This document shows, piece by piece, positions 24,864-36,907 of a stretch of DNA of 64,000 nucleotides. Below the pieces are notes generated by a model. That model was not told where the DNA came from. It saw nothing but the letters and a program-made list of their open reading frames with translations, and did no database searches. The translations under genes were made by a program, and so were the position numbers. Positions within the stretch are counted from its first letter, which is position 1, and every line of letters begins with the position of its first letter. Source of the stretch: Ilex aquifolium (lineage: Eukaryota; Streptophyta; Magnoliopsida; Aquifoliales; Aquifoliaceae); contig OX637402.1 of the NCBI GenBank assembly GCA_951799425.1, positions 7,530,001 through 7,594,000 on the forward strand. Reading direction: 5' to 3'.

Positions 24864-27800
24864 TTTGTTGTGAATGAGACTTGCACTTCTGAGACTGTCC
24901 ACGAGCAAGTAAAGTCTATCACTACACTCCGCAGCGGGAAAGAAATTAATAAAACCATTCCTTTGGAAACTCAAGATTCTGAAAAGATTTCTCAACCCAC
25001 GGAGAGTGATGATAAGATTAGCCTGTCAGAAATCAATAAGTCTGAAAAGTATGTTCCACCTGCACCATTCCCACAGAGATTGCTTACTTCTACCAGGCCT
25101 ATTGTGCATAATGATATGTTAGAGATTTTTAAGCAGGTGAAAATCAATATTTTCTTGTTGGATGCCATTAAACAAATACCTTCTTATGCAAAATTTTTGA
25201 AAGAGTTATGCACTGTTAAAAGGAAATTAAATGTGCAAAAGAAGGCATTTTTGACTGAGCAAGTATCCTCCATTATACAGCACAGAACTCCACCAAAGTA
25301 TAAAGACCCTGGTTGTCCTACTATTTCTTGTGTTATAGGCAACCACAAAATTGAACAAGCATTACTGGATTTAGGAGCTAGTGTGAATTTGCTCCCCTAT
25401 TCAGTATATGAACAATTAGGGTTGGGGGAGTTAAAACCCACTTCGGTTACACTTCAATTAGCTGACCGATCAGTGAAGATACCGAGGGGTATGGTGGAGG
25501 ATGTTTTAGTACAGGTTGATAAATTTTATTTTCCCGTGGATTTCATAATTTTGGACACTCAACCTGTATTAAATACTAGTGCTCAAATTCCCGTCATTTT
25601 AGGCAGACCATTCCTAGCAACTTCAAATGCTCTAATTAATTGCAGGAATGGTGTGATGAAATTGACCTTTGGGAATATGACATTAGAGCTAAACATCTTT
25701 AATATATGCAAACAACCTGGGAATGTTGATGAAGATGTGCATGAAGTTAACATGATTGAATCTATTGTTCCAAGCAGAGTATATGATTCTTCCTTGTTTG
25801 ATCCACTTGAAGCATGTTTGCTTGAACAATATTCTGAGTTAGAGATAGATGAAAAGAATCCTGAAATTTCTGTTTCAACTGATATGTTAAACTCTTTGCA
25901 GGTACTTGAAATGAGAGAGTTGAGACAGAGATTTGAGGAGCTCCCACCAAGAACTGATCCACCAATACCATCCAAGGATAAAGCTCCCAAGCTAGACCTC
26001 AAGCAATTACCGGTAGATTTGAAATATGCATTTTTAGGAGATGATGAAACTTATCCGGTAATAATTTCTTCTCAATTGAATTCAGCACAGGAAGGTATGT
26101 TGTTACACCTTCTTAAGGAACATAAGAATGCAATTGGTTGGACTTTAGCTGATATAAAAGGAATTAGCCCTTTGGTTTGCACCCACAAGATTTATTTGGA
26201 GGATAATGCTAAAACATCTAGGGAGATGCAACGTAGGCTAAATCCACATATGAAAGAAGTTGTGAAAAAAGAGGTGTTGAAACTGTTAGATGTAGGAATT
26301 ATCTACCCTATTGCAGACAGCAAATGGGTGAGCCCCACACAGGTAGTTCCTAAGAAATCTGGAGTCACTGTAATTGCTAATGAAAATAATGAATTTGTGC
26401 CAACTAGGACAATTACTGGTTGGAGAATGTGCATAGACTACAGGAGACTTAATGCTGTTACTAGAAAAGATCACTTCCCTTTGCCTTTTATGGATCAAAT
26501 TTTAGAAAGGGTAGCTTCACACTTGTACTATTATTTTTTAGATGGTTATTCGGGATATAACCAGATTGAAATTGGCCTAGAAGACCAAGAGAAGACCACA
26601 TTTACTTGCCCTTTTGGCACCTTTGCTTATAGAAGGATGCCTTTTGGACTATGCAATGCACCTGCGACTTTTCAAAGGTGTATGCTTAGTATTTTCAGTG
26701 ATATGGTTGAACGTTTTGTTGAAGTTTTTATGGATGATTTTACTGTCTTTGGTGATTCCTATGATGACTGTTTATCTAACCTTGAGAAAGTGCTTATAAG
26801 ATGTGAAGAAAAGAACCTGGTACTTAACTGGGAGAAATGCCACTTCATGGTTCGAAAGGGAATTGTTCTTGGTCACATTGTCTCTTTTGAGGGAATTCAG
26901 GTAGATAAGGCCAAAATTGAATTAATCGCTAATTTACCTATTCCTAAAGCCCTTAAGGATGTTAGATCTTTCTTGGGTCATGCTGGTTTTTATAAGAGAT
27001 TTATAAAGGATTTTAGTTCTATATCTAGACCACTCTGCAATCTCCTAGGGAAAGACACACCTTTTGAGTGGGATAATGCATGCCAAGAAGCTTTTGATAA
27101 GTTAAAGGGCATGCTTGTCACCGCTCCAATCATGCAACCCCCAGATTGGAGTCGTCCTTTCGAAATCATGTGTGATGCCAGTGACTATGCTGTAGGGGCG
27201 GTTTTAGGACAAAGGAATGACAAAAAGCCTCATGTCATCTACTATGCCAGTAGAACTTTAAATAGTGCACAGATGAACTATTCTACCACAGAAAAAGAAT
27301 TACTGGCTGTAGTATTTGCACTAGACAAATTCAGGTCGTACTTAGTAGGTTTCCCCATTGTTATCTTCACAGACCATGCAGCTCTCAAATACTTATTAAC
27401 TAAGAAAGATGCAAAACCGAGACTGTTGAGGTGGATCCTACTACTCCAAGAATTTGATATCACTATTAAGGATAAAAAAGGAGTAGAAAATGTAATGGCT
27501 GACCATTTGTCTAGACTTGTGAGTGATGTGCCCATTGAGACAGTGCCGATCAAAGATACTTTCCCGGATGAACAGTTATTGACAGTTTCCTCATTACCAT
27601 GGTTTGCTGACATTGTGAATTTCCTTGTTACAGGTAATATGCCACCGGCTTGGACTGCTTTGGATAAGAGGAAATTTTTAGTCGAAGTAAAGAGTTTCTT
27701 CTGGGATGACCCATACCTTTTCAAATATTGCCCAGATCAGATTATCCGGAGATGTGTACCTGATGATGAGGTAAGTAGCATTCTATCTTTTTGTCATTCG

Positions 27801-28889
27801 GGAGCTTGTGGAGGCCATTTTTCTATGAAAAAGACCGCTGCAAAAGTTTTGCAGTGCGGATTTTATTGGCCTACAATTTTTAAGGATGCTCATAATTTTT
27901 GTAAAGTGTGTGAGCGATGTCAAAAACTGGGGGGATTGACCCGAAGGAATATGATGCCCCTAAACCCGATTTTGATCATAGAAATTTTTGACTGCTGGGG
28001 AATAGATTTCATGGGTCCTTTTCCCCCATCTTTTGGGTATATGTACATTTTAGTGGGAGTAGATTATGTCTCTAAGTGGGTTGAAGCTATACCTTGTCGG
28101 ACAAATGATCATAAAGTTGTTTTGAAATTTTTAAAGGAAAATATTTTGTCCAGATTTGGTATACCTCGAGCCATTATCAGTGATGGGGGATTGCATTTTT
28201 GTAATAGGCCTTTTGAGAATTTGATGAAGAAATATGGTGTAACACATAAAGTTGCAACTCCCTATCACCCACAGACAAGTGGTCAAGCAGAGCTTGCCAA
28301 TCGGGAAATTTCTTACATTTTGGAAAAAACGGTGAACCCAGATCGTAAAGATTGGTCGTTACGACTAATCGATGCATTATGGGCATACCGAACTGCATAT
28401 AAATCCCCGATTGGTATGTCTCCGTATAGATTGATTTATGGAAAAACTTGTCACTTGCCTGTGGAATTAGAGCATAAAGCATATTGGGCCATTAAAATGT
28501 TCAACTTTAGTTTTGACCAAGCCGGCACCGCAAGAAAATTACAGCTAAATGAGCTTGATGAGATCCGGAATGAGGCATATGAGAACTCTAGAATCAGTAA
28601 AGAACGCATGAAGGTGTTTCATGATAAGAATATTGTGTGTAAAACCTTTACACCTGCACATAAAGTTCTTCTTTATAATTCTAGGCTTCACATCTTTAAG
28701 GGAAAGCTTCGGACTAGATGGAGTGGTCCGTACGTTGTCAAGGAAGTATTCCCATATGGAACAGTGGAGATTGAAAACCCAAGTAATGGGAACATTTTTA
28801 AGGTTAATGGGCAAAGATTGAAACCATTCTTGGAGGAGGGTATCGTGGAAGTGGAATCCATCGAATTGGTGGATCCCCACTATGAATGA
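24864..28889 (+). CDS. pol: Pol of element A: protease, reverse transcriptase, RNase H, integrase
   Basis: About 1340 codons are open from the TAA after gag to TGA at 28887-28889; there is no clear ATG, so it is made as part of gag-pol. Counting from 24870: retropepsin around residues 150-250 (DLGAS near 166, ILGRPFLAT near 243); reverse transcriptase about 440-700 with catalytic FMDDF near 620; RNase H about 765-890 ([25 protein letters not shown]); integrase zinc finger about 976-1010 (H-x3-H, C-x2-C); core with WGIDFMGPF near 1045, ISDGG near 1103 and the catalytic Glu near 1140; a conserved C-terminus ending VNGQRLKPF. All catalytic motifs look intact, with no frameshift. The enzymes mature the particle, copy the RNA and integrate the DNA. 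DLGAS rather than DSGAS is usual for Athila. Confidence 0.95.
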   Translation, partial: FVVNETCTSETVHEQVKSITTLRSGKEINKTIPLETQDSEKISQPTESDDKISLSEINKSEKYVPPAPFPQRLLTSTRPIVHNDMLEIFKQVKINIFLLDAIKQIPSYAKFLKELCTVKRKLNVQKKAFLTEQVSSIIQHRTPPKYKDPGCPTISCVIGNHKIEQALLDLGASVNLLPYSVYEQLGLGELKPTSVTLQLADRSVKIPRGMVEDVLVQVDKFYFPVDFIILDTQPVLNTSAQIPVILGRPFLATSNALINCRNGVMKLTFGNMTLELNIFNICKQPGNVDEDVHEVNMIESIVPSRVYDSSLFDPLEACLLEQYSELEIDEKNPEISVSTDMLNSLQVLEMRELRQRFEELPPRTDPPIPSKDKAPKLDLKQLPVDLKYAFLGDDETYPVIISSQLNSAQEGMLLHLLKEHKNAIGWTLADIKGISPLVCTHKIYLEDNAKTSREMQRRLNPHMKEVVKKEVLKLLDVGIIYPIADSKWVSPTQVVPKKSGVTVIANENNEFVPTRTITGWRMCIDYRRLNAVTRKDHFPLPFMDQILERVASHLYYYFLDGYSGYNQIEIGLEDQEKTTFTCPFGTFAYRRMPFGLCNAPATFQRCMLSIFSDMVERFVEVFMDDFTVFGDSYDDCLSNLEKVLIRCEEKNLVLNWEKCHFMVRKGIVLGHIVSFEGIQVDKAKIELIANLPIPKALKDVRSFLGHAGFYKRFIKDFSSISRPLCNLLGKDTPFEWDNACQEAFDKLKGMLVTAPIMQPPDWSRPFEIMCDASDYAVGAVLGQRNDKKPHVIYYASRTLNSAQMNYSTTEKELLAVVFALDKFRSYLVGFPIVIFTDHAALKYLLTKKDAKPRLLRWILLLQEFDITIKDKKGVENVMADHLSRLVSDVPIETVPIKDTFPDEQLLTVSSLPWFADIVNFLVTGNMPPAWTALDKRKFLVEVKSFFWDDPYLFKYCPDQIIRRCVPDDEVSSILSFCHSGACGGHFSMKKTAAKVLQCGFYWPTIFKDAHNFCKVCERCQKLGGLTRRNMMPLNPILIIEIFDCWGIDFMGPFPPSFGYMYILVGVDYVSKWVEAIPCRTNDHKVVLKFLKENILSRFGIPRAIISDGGLHFCNRPFENLMKKYGVTHKVATPYHPQTSGQAELANREISYILEKTVNPDRKDWSLRLIDALWAYRTAYKSPIGMSPYRLIYGKTCHLPVELEHKAYWAIKMFNFSFDQAGTARKLQLNELDEIRNEAYENSRISKERMKVFHDKNIVCKTFTPAHKVLLYNSRLHIFKGKLRTRWSGPYVVKEVFPYGTVEIENPSNGNIFKVNGQRLKPFLEEGIVEVESIELVDPHYE

Positions 28890-29233
28890 TCCATCTCTAA
28901 CCATTTTCTGTACATTTATGTATATTAGTGTTGTTCTTTTGTTTTTGTTTATTTTTTTCACAGATACATGAGCACATTATCTGAGCATCCGGTATGTCTT
29001 CGTAACCCTTATTTAATATTACATTGCGTGTTGTTACATTGAGGACAATGCAAACTCTTGAGTGGGGGGGTGAAGCATACATGTTTGATTATTTGATTGA
29101 CCAATTCAGTGTGCCTGTATGTGCATGTATCTGTCTTCAGTGTGCCTGTATGTGCATGTATCAGTCTTTTAAAAAAAAAAAAAAAATGTGTGAAAATTTT
29201 TCTAAGTATGGAAGAAGAACCACACTGGACTCC
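28890..29233 (+). other. Pol-ORF3 spacer of A with internal G-tract
   Basis: Noncoding. CATTGAGGACAATG at 29037-29050 is followed by a G7 tract at 29064-29070 that repeats the form of the 3' polypurine tract. The same pair occurs downstream of pol in G and H and, degenerate, in F. An A-run and a short GTATGTGCATGTATC duplication (about 29115-29165) lie between it and the palindromes. Confidence 0.7.
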
Positions 29234-29488
29234 GCGTCCGGACGCATGAATTATAGTATAAAATCTTCTGGAGTTTGCGTCCGGACGGGGAAGAATAGGC
29301 TGAACTTACTGGAACACGCGTCCGGATGGTGATTTGTCATGCGTCTGGACGGGAAAGCTAACCGTTTCAAATTCAGAGTACGCGTCCGGACGGAAACACC
29401 CCATGCATCCGGACGCGTGTCATTCAAAGCTTATTAATGCCGGTAGTTGAGCCGCGTCCGGACGGAAACACCCCATGCGTCCGGACGC
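29234..29488. repeat. Palindrome cluster, core GCGTCCGGACGC, upstream of ORF3 of A
   Basis: Eight sites starting at 29234, 29277, 29318, 29341, 29382, 29405, 29454 and 29477; some have one substitution. The last six form three pairs, each exactly 23 bp apart, the spacing seen in the LTR. The final pair ends 12 bp before a TATA box. Confidence 0.95.
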
Positions 29489-29499
29489 GTGTGCGAATC

Positions 29500-29508
29500 T
29501 ATAAATAG
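29500..29508 (+). promoter_or_regulatory. Internal TATA box for ORF3 of element A
   Basis: TATAAATAG, a canonical plant TATA element, 12 bp after the last palindrome and 102 bp before the ORF3 ATG, which has a good context (ACAACCATGGCA). This suggests ORF3 has its own promoter rather than depending only on the LTR transcript. Confidence 0.7.
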
Positions 29509-29601
29509 AGGCCTTGTCAGTTAACTTGTTTTGCACGTTTCTAAACCGAATTTCAAAGAACTCCCACCCATTCCACTTCTCTCTTCTCCATTCTAACAAC
29601 C

Positions 29602-30678
29602 ATGGCACCACCTAGAGCCTCCACCACAAAGAGAGCCCGATTGAGCACCCAAGAAGAGGAGGACACCACATTTGACCCGATGCGTTTCCAAATACTAGAG
29701 GAGCGGGTAAGATTCGAGAAATACTACGCTTCCAAACCCTTTGTCTGTGAGAGGAAGATTGAACTCAAGGATTTCTCTCGATTAGGAATCCAAGAGATCA
29801 TCACATCTAGAGGGTGGGCCGAGTTTATGGGTAGAGATTGGCCTTGCATTCCCATCCTGGCAAGGGAGTTCTACAGCAACGCTGATGACCTCGGGAATGG
29901 TCAGCTGACCACCTATGTCCGAGGTAAGCACATCAGTGTAGATGCCACAACCATTGCCCAATTGACTGGAATGACTCAAGCCCGGGTGGCTAGCCCTGAA
30001 TACCCCCAGAATTTTGGTGGTGATGAGGTGGGTAGAGAGTTAATGGGTGATCAAGATTTTGTGTGGACGGACGGAGTGAAATTCCTTTAGTAGGGAGACT
30101 TGACCAATAAGTACAAGATTCTCAATCTGATTTCAGTCTCCAACATTTTCCCTTTGCTGAGGAATAATCACATATACCCTGACCGAGCCCGACTTCTGTA
30201 TGCCATAGGCACTGGCAAGACCATAGACCTCCCCTCCCTTATTTTCTCAAAAATGCGTAGGGTCATTGGTGACCCTAAAAAGCCATCTTTCCCATTTCCC
30301 GGTCTGGCTACCGCATTCTGTGAAAAGGCGGGGGTGGTGATTGACGCCACGATGGAGAAGGCAAAGAAGGTTGTTGCACTCAACTCCGGTTCTCTTCTAA
30401 AGAGTCGGAGTGTGGCGAGGCCAGTGGGGATGAGAAGCCAGCAGGGGGAGGCTGCAGCTGAGGGTGATATACCGGTAGAGGATTGGGATCAGTTCCTCAA
30501 TATTGATGAGGACTTTGAGATACCAGTGGATGAGGACACTGATCCCAGGACTGACAGACAGATTTTGTTTGAGCTGCTGAGAAGGCAGAGAGAGATAAGG
30601 AAGGAGATGAGGGAGTTAAGGGCGCAGATGAGGGGGCTAGGGCAGAGTTCTCAGGATCAGGCAGGCCCCTCATCTTAG
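29602..30678 (+). pseudogene. ORF3 of element A (putative plant transposon protein-like), two in-frame stops
   Basis: ATG at 29602; the frame runs to TAG TAG at 30088-30093 and continues in the same frame to TAG at 30676-30678, about 356 codons. The N-terminus is basic (MAPPRASTTKRARLS). The middle (about residues 60-230) has the layout of the putative plant transposon protein family found in plant Ty3/gypsy elements: a RGW/F region, LAREFYSN, then VRGKHISVD and an IAQLTGM helix. The C-terminus is acidic, then Arg/Glu-rich and possibly coiled-coil. It corresponds to the ORFs at 45454-48499 and 60241-61427. No signal peptide or membrane segment is evident, so a viral-type envelope role is not supported. 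Function unknown. The double stop is the pattern expected from C-to-T change at two Gln codons. Confidence 0.8.
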
Positions 30679-32548
30679 GATGATTTCTTCTAGGTCCCGG
30701 TGTTTTGAATTTCTTTCGGTTATTCTTCCAGTTTTATGTAGAAATCAAAGCCTATTTTGGGTAGTTTTTGTTAGGCTTGATTTCTTTTATCTTTTGAATA
30801 TGCATTGTACTCGAATTCTCATTATTATATAAAATGCATATTTTGTTTGGTGTGTTATCAAATATCTAAATAACATTGTTATGAATAAGTTGATACCACA
30901 TAGTTGAAATAATTTACTCAACTTTAAATTTGCAACTGTTTAAGCATCACAGAGAACTTTATTCTATATTTTTGTATCTCATATCATGTTCTTATAAAAA
31001 CTCACAATTTGTGCACTTTAGACTTTACCAAGTTGAAAATTTGCTAGGTAGTTTACCTTGAGGACTTGAAACATATAGTGGAGATGCATAAAAAACCCTA
31101 GTGAGTTTTGATCCAATCTTTCTTGGAGGATTATTTACATTTACTCAATAAAAAAAAAAAAATTTATTCAGCTAATCTCCTTCAATAATTTCATTATTTT
31201 TGTTTTGGTTAACACCAATATTGTAAATGATTGTTTGACTTTGAATTATTTGCATGAGAAGTGTGTTATCAAAAGCTCTTGAGATATGATTTTAGGCCAT
31301 CTTTGTCATTATTTGAGCCTAAACCTAATTCTTTGAATATTATTATCCCTAGAAGCCATGATTGAGCCTTTAAAGCAAAATTTTATTTCTTATACCCAAC
31401 ATATAATAACCAAGCCAATGAAAAAAAAATAAAATAATATCTTTTACCCTTGGTTATCCTGAGATTGAACTTTTATTGTTTATGTAATTTGGGAGATGTT
31501 GGTTAAGAAAAGAAAAAAAAAAGAGAGTTTTACATACTTGTGAATATTTGCATTAGATGTCTTGCTAAAAAAAAAAAAAAAGGGGGTTAAAAGAAAAAAA
31601 GAAAAAAAGAAAGACAATATGTCTAGCTGTGAAAAAAAAAAAAAAGAGAAAAAAAAATAGCAAGCATGTGTTTGAAAAAAAAAAAATATGAGCAAGTGAT
31701 GTAAATTGTGCTTCTAAAGGATGGACAATGAAAGGCTATGGAAAGAAGTTTGGTTGTGTAATGTACATGTTCTCTCGGGATAGTCTTTTGAATTCCTGAA
31801 TATCCTTTGTTTCAAAACCCTAATCCCAAGGCCCCATTACAACCTTAAATAAAGACCTATCTGATCTCAAGAGTGTATTGAGGATGCATGACTTGTGTGA
31901 ATAAGGAGGAGAATAATGATTATTTGTTTATTGTGTGTTGATTTCCTTTCATGAGATTATGTCAAATCCTATTTCTTTTTTATTACATTCTTCGTAATGG
32001 AACATGTGAGCACTATTTTGTGTTGATTTAAATATCCTCCACTCACATGTGATACTTGAGTGTATAATTACTATAATCTGAGAGAATTATTCATGAGTGA
32101 ATTATCTAGTGAGATTTGACATTGAGACGAATAGTTGATAGTTGTAGAGGTGATTACTGGATAAATTACTGACTTGGTATAGTTAACTCACACTACACAC
32201 GAGTTTATATGAGAATATGATAAGTGCATACAGTTATATACCGCATAGTTCTATATGTTGTTTTGCATGTGCTTATAAAAAAGTGTGCGTCTTAGAATTT
32301 CAATATTGTGGTAGCAACTTATATTATAAAGTTGTTATTCAGATGTTTGATTACAGGGTGATGTTTGTGGGTATCATCTCTGGAAACCCTCACGAGACTA
32401 TACTCGTCCACTAGGAGAAACCTAGGGGTTTAAAGGCTTGTTGCATATGCTAAATGCAATCGTGAGTCCTACGAAAAGTGGTTTTGTTTTATTGCACTTT
32501 GTTTTGTTTCCTAAAATCAGTGGTTTTATTTATTTATTGATATTTGTC
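30679..32548 (+). other. Conserved noncoding block of element A (3' of ORF3)
   Basis: About 1.9 kb without a gene. Blocks align with reversed text in G (about 49300-50815), F (54482-55585) and H (about 62000-63590): for example the TTTACATTTACTCAA stretch near 31130, the CCAAGCCAATGAAAA stretch near 31410, the AAGGCCCCATTA stretch near 31828 and ACACACGAGTTT near 32195. It contains many A-runs (31140-31700). In A it lies after ORF3; in G and H it lies before ORF3. Confidence 0.8.
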
Positions 32549-32583
32549 TTGCTAGGGACTAGCAAGATCTAAGTGGGGGGGTG
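32549..32583 (+). other. Stem-loop and 3' polypurine tract of element A
   Basis: TTGCTAGGGACTAGCAA (32549-32565) folds into a 7-bp stem; AAGTGGGGGGGTG (32571-32583) abuts the 3' LTR and would prime plus-strand DNA synthesis. The same pair abuts the 3' LTRs of G and H. Confidence 0.88.
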
Positions 32584-32785
32584 TGATTAAGGCCGAATAA
32601 TCACAATTATTATTAGGAAAGATTGATATTTTAATTGTAAAAGTGTGATAAATATAAGAGTTTATTCAAGTTTGGGTGTTATGCTATTAAATGTTGATTT
32701 GTGATAATTTGCAGGTCAAAAGCATAATTTTGGGGTCAAATTATGGAAAGACCAAGCGTAGCTCAAAGGAAAACACACTGGATAA

Positions 32786-32904
32786 CGCGTCCGGACGGAA
32801 GAAGAGTACGCGTCCGGACGCGATTGGCAGAAAGTTGATAAACGGAGGAAGGACCATTCTGAAAGTTGCGTCCGGACGGTTGAGAGAGGTGCGTCCGGAC
32901 GCGT
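32786..32904. repeat. Palindrome cluster, core GCGTCCGGACGC, in 3' LTR of A
   Basis: The same four sites and 23-bp pairs as in the 5' LTR; no difference by eye. Confidence 0.95.
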
Positions 32905-32965
32905 GTCAAGCTTCTGCTGCCGAATTTAGAATCCTAATGGGATGCAATCTCTTTCGAATGTACTT

Positions 32966-32973
32966 TATAAATA
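32966..32973 (+). promoter_or_regulatory. TATA box of the A 3' LTR
   Basis: TATAAATA, the copy of 3458-3465. Confidence 0.7.
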
Positions 32974-33654
32974 CAAACCTAGGACCTTGTAAAAGGGGAG
33001 TTCTTTTTCATTAATCTGTTTCGAGATCCTTTTACCATGTCTGGCTAGAAGGCTAAGCTAGGGCTAGAGGAAAACCTCTCGACGGAGTACGGTATTTTTA
33101 TTGACTCTTGTACTTAAGGATTTATGTTATTGTGTTAATTTAATCCCTAATCTTTTAGCAAAGTGTTTATGTTGTATAAACTCTTGAGTTGTTGTGCCAC
33201 GTACATCGATTGCTTGATTTTCCCTGCGTGTAAATCACTGGTTATTCCACGCTGGAAGGATTAACATTATTTCATAAAATAATATGATTGAATGATTATT
33301 CAGGTTCCTGGTAGTCTTTTGATTATAACCTTTGGACTTATCACTTGATTTGTTAATCAGATTAACTGACATTTAATTCCTCTTTCAAGTCAAGCTTTGA
33401 GTCTTTAACTATTATTGTATGAAGTTGAGAGGGAGTACCTGATGCTCTAGTATTTCTTTTATTACTGTTTTAATTACAAAAATCACTTTTCTCCAGTCAA
33501 CAATTTTCCAAACAAATCTTTTTCCTTTCAAATTACTTTTATTGTTCGTGTGATTGCTTCTTGTTACAATTCCTTGTGGGATCGACCTCGGATTTCCGAG
33601 ATTATATTACTCTGCTTAACCTGCGCTTGGGTTTACACTTTTAAAGTTGAAGCA

Positions 33655-33659
33655 ACCAG
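33655..33659. other. TSD (ACCAG), right copy, of element A
   Basis: Perfect match to 3071-3075. Confidence 0.93.
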
Positions 33660-33702
33660 CATATTCTGGAGAAAAAATTGGAAAAGCTTGGACCAAGGCA
33701 AG

Positions 33703-33998
33703 AACGTTCGAATGCCAATCAACGTTCGAACGTTACCTTAAATCATGTGAAGACCAGACTACTGAGACATGGCATGTTGCAACCAAGAATACTTGAGTAC
33801 CACGTTCAAACGCCAATCAACGTTCGAACGTCCCCTGGAATCGTTTGAAGACCAGACTGCTACATGGAGTGTGGAAATGAACTTCACATAAGACTACTGG
33901 CCACTTGAGTGGGAAGGTCAGACCCCATCAGTACGTTCGAACGCCCATTAAGCAAAGGCAGAGACAACGTTTGAATGCCAAACAACGTTCGAACGTTG
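33703..33998. repeat. Palindrome cluster, core AACGTTCGAACGTT, in E
   Basis: Seven sites. Perfect copies are 33721-33734 (14 bp), 33820-33831 and 33983-33998 (16 bp); imperfect partners lie 18 bp upstream of each (centres near 33709, 33807 and 33972); a single site is at 33933-33943. The cluster lies 100-390 bp upstream of a TATA box. Confidence 0.93.
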
Positions 33999-34091
33999 TC
34001 CCTAGACTGGCTACAGAATGGTTGACTTTTCACTAGGACTTGGGCGGCCATGCACTATTCCTTCACCCCCTCTTGTTTCCTCCTCCTTGCC

Positions 34092-34099
34092 TATAAATA
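34092..34099 (+). promoter_or_regulatory. TATA box of E
   Basis: TATAAATA downstream of the palindrome cluster, the arrangement seen in the A LTR. Confidence 0.65.
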
Positions 34100-34747
34100 C
34101 TCCCATTATGGGAGAGTAAGGGGGGCTTGGAGAGTTGTTCTGGAGATTAGTTTGACATTTAAACCAACATCTCTTAGCTTGCTATAAAGTTAGTCTTAGG
34201 CTTAAACTTTCAATTACATGCATAGAGGAAGATAGATCTTTTGGTTGAGGATCACCCTCCAAAAGTGACTAGCCTTCTTCTACTTTCAATATTTGTTATT
34301 CCATGTTTAGAAGGAAGATAGATCATCTTTTGGTTGCGGATCACCCTCCAAAAATGACTAGCTTTCTTCTACTTTCAATATATGTTTCATTCACTTCCAT
34401 TGCTTGAGCTTCTTTCTTCCCTTAGAGGAGTGAAACTCTTCCACTTTTCTAGAGCTTCGCCAAAGCCGTGAAGGGTGGAACGTGATTCACTCATTCTTTG
34501 TCGAAGATCGGCTCCTTGTTTATTGTGCTTTACCTTGTGAACTCTCTACTTGGAGGAATGAGCATCACTCACTTTTTTAGCTTTGCCAAAGCCATGAAGA
34601 GTGATTAGTTTCTCATTCACTCTTTAGTAAGAGGTAATGGACATGTATAAATTATCTAGAAGTTATATCTGTGCAATTTCGATTATGCTTAGTGCTTTAT
34701 ATTCCCCATGCTTATTGAATGATTGATTGCATCTAGCAAAGCAAAGG

Positions 34748-36907
34748 TGTGACGCCCCAAAAATTGGGGGTCCTTAATTTAACAAAATTCGGGCAGAGTC
34801 TCCTTTGTACGGAGAGCTCTACCCAAAAGACAACTTGTGTCACATACACTCACATGACCCATCCGAGGTCTAATATACAATATTAACCACACCGGGTCCA
34901 TTTATGAGTAAACATTGACCACACCGGGTCCATTTATCCATACTCATCTAATACATGCAAGGTTACATTAAAAATAGTCCATGTTAGTTCGATTACAATT
35001 CTTTTACATACATTACATGCTCAAAAACTAATTTACATGAAGTTTTACAAAAATAAGATTTAAAAGCCACATATCGGTTTTTTCTTAGTCACTGGGGCCC
35101 CGAATAAGCACCGTCCAACGGCGTGTATCCCCCACCTGAAATGTTTTCCCGTATAGGGTGAGCTACGCTCAATAGAGTATTTCCTATAGAGGCTACTCCA
35201 CAACCTAGATACATATGAAATGTGCATATGTAACAATCAACAACCATTATCCATTCCAAACAAGAACATGTAATTCAAGATGAGAATTCTACCATGTCAT
35301 TTCATGGTATGAGATGATACTCACTCATGCACTTTAACCCGAGTCCTCACCAACTCCCACAACACAATGCTATGCATGTGTGTAATACTTTTGTCATTGA
35401 TGAAATACATCTAATGATTGCTTGAAATAAAAGTCATGTGTTTATAAAACCAAATCATTATTGGATGTTACTCATCAAATGAGTACTTTATAAAACAAAA
35501 TCATGTGTCTTTATTGGGTATCGGATTTTGGAATCACACCGCTGGCTCCGTACGCCATTACACTTTTCCGGAATTTCACCACAGGGGAGTGTATGAACCA
35601 AGTGGCCAGGTTTTTCACCCGAGGGAGAATCTATCCCTTCTTGCTATACCTGACACAAGTTTTTTTTTCATGCAACCATGTGACTCAACGGGATCTTCGA
35701 TCCAACCTTCCCAAATCCACTTATCAACCACCAAGTATGGTGTTTGATCAACCATTCACACACACCTACACTCATGTCCAATGCCCATGAATGTGATGCC
35801 AACATCATGCCCACTATGTAATGAATGCCAAATGAGCCATTTAACCGCATATCATCATATTCCATGGCGACTTACATCATATGCATATAATCACCAAAAT
35901 TTATCACACCGTTAATATATCACTAAGCGTATATAAACAACAATATCACAAGCAAGTTATTACATAATCTATGTCACTAACACATTTCATTCACAAAGGT
36001 ACAATATAAACACATAGCATGCCCATGTAATACCAAATTCCAAGAAATTACATAAGTAACTTCCGCACCTCAAATTCAAGCTAGAAATTGATTCAAGCCA
36101 TTTCTATACCCATTTCCTCATTTCCCTAATAATAGGGAAGTTCTATACACCTAACCATTCCCTATGGACACCATAGGTTAGAAATAAACTAAAGTAGGAG
36201 AGAACCCTACCTCTTAAAGCGTAAAATAAAGGGTAGAACCTTCAAGAACACCAACCACAACTCTAAACATTTGATTTCCCAAAATCTCTTCTTTGGATCT
36301 TCGGTGAAATCCTTCGTTCTTGGTATGGTTGCGTAGCCCTCGTCGAGGAGATCGACTTTGATTCTTGGCCCGAAGAATTCTGACAGGCGGAACTTCGTAG
36401 ATCTGAGAAATAAGTGTTGAAATTTCTTTTTTTTTTCCTCTCCTCCTCTCTCCAACGTTTATACACTGTTTTCAGCAGAATATTCTGCTAGAAAATCAGA
36501 TTTTTATGGATATTTATAACCCTTGATGCTTGGTGCACGTCGCGCCACACGCCTCCCTTGTCCGGGTCCGTTTTCGCCCCGAAACGATTAATTTCATCCC
36601 GATTTAAGTTCAAATTATTTTTATTTGAACTTTCCTTCAATTATAAGGAAATTTTATAAATTTTATTTGTGGGTACGTTCGTAAGGTCACCTGACACCCT
36701 GTTATCTCGTAAAATGTGAAAAATCCGACTATCTCAGAATTTGGCAAAAATTTTCTGGGCAACTCGGTTTCGTGATACGAATCAAATGGTGAAGTCCGTT
36801 GTGTCATCCGAGCTCTAGAGAAATACGTATTTTAAATCCGCATTATAGTGGCAAATTACCGTTTTTCCCTTTTTCAGAAAAAAGTTCAAATTTACCCGAG
36901 TTTTACA
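34748..36907 (-). repeat. 3' LTR of element C (full length)
   Basis: 2160 bp, TGTAAAACTC to GGGGCGTCACA on the minus strand. TATAAATA (minus) at 36511-36518; Tekay hairpin at 35159-35171. It has no CCGG palindrome cluster, unlike B. Confidence 0.9.

Larger units (their letters stand above)
3076..33654 (+). mobile_element. Element A: complete Athila-type LTR retrotransposon with a nested insertion
   Basis: Order on the plus strand: 5' LTR, tRNA-Asp-type primer site, gag, protease, reverse transcriptase, RNase H, integrase, spacer with palindromes and TATA box, ORF3, conserved noncoding block, stem-loop, polypurine tract and 3' LTR. It is flanked by perfect ACCAG duplications. Without the 19.1-kb nested array the element is about 11.5 kb. 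The LTRs differ at about 7 substitutions and one 1-bp indel in 1070 bp by eye, so insertion was recent. It cannot be autonomous as it stands: gag is split by the array, a TAA separates gag from pol, and ORF3 has two adjacent TAG codons. Non-chromoviral Athila placement rests on the primer site, the DLGAS protease motif and the ORF layout. Confidence 0.93.
32584..33654 (+). repeat. 3' LTR of element A
   Basis: 1071 bp, starting TGATTAAGG and ending GTTGAAGCA. It differs from the 5' LTR at about 7 substitutions and one 1-bp insertion near 33597. Confidence 0.95.
33660..34747 (+). mobile_element. Right piece of LTR-like sequence E
   Basis: Continues 3012-3070 across element A. It has LTR-promoter form: palindromes 33703-33998, TATAAATA at 34092-34099, then a transcribed-looking leader. 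Two imperfect tandem copies of about 70-85 bp lie at 34225-34385 (GGAAGATAGATC to CTACTTTCAATAT), and a second weaker duplication around GCCAAAGCC lies at about 34450-34620. It is cut at 34748 by element C. No ORF of note. Confidence 0.6.

Noticed and set aside
24711-29082. Minus-strand ORFs overlapping A pol
   Set aside because: They are shadows of a well-supported sense frame with all catalytic motifs.
29602-30678. Envelope gene of an endogenous virus
   Set aside because: ORF3 lies where some Athila elements carry an env-like ORF, but no signal peptide or membrane segment is visible and the composition (basic N-terminus, acidic tail) does not suggest a membrane glycoprotein.
31144-31700. 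Poly(A) runs as the tail of a LINE or processed pseudogene
   Set aside because: The A-rich text belongs to the conserved noncoding block of A and has counterparts in G, F and H; no LINE ORF or TSD is present.
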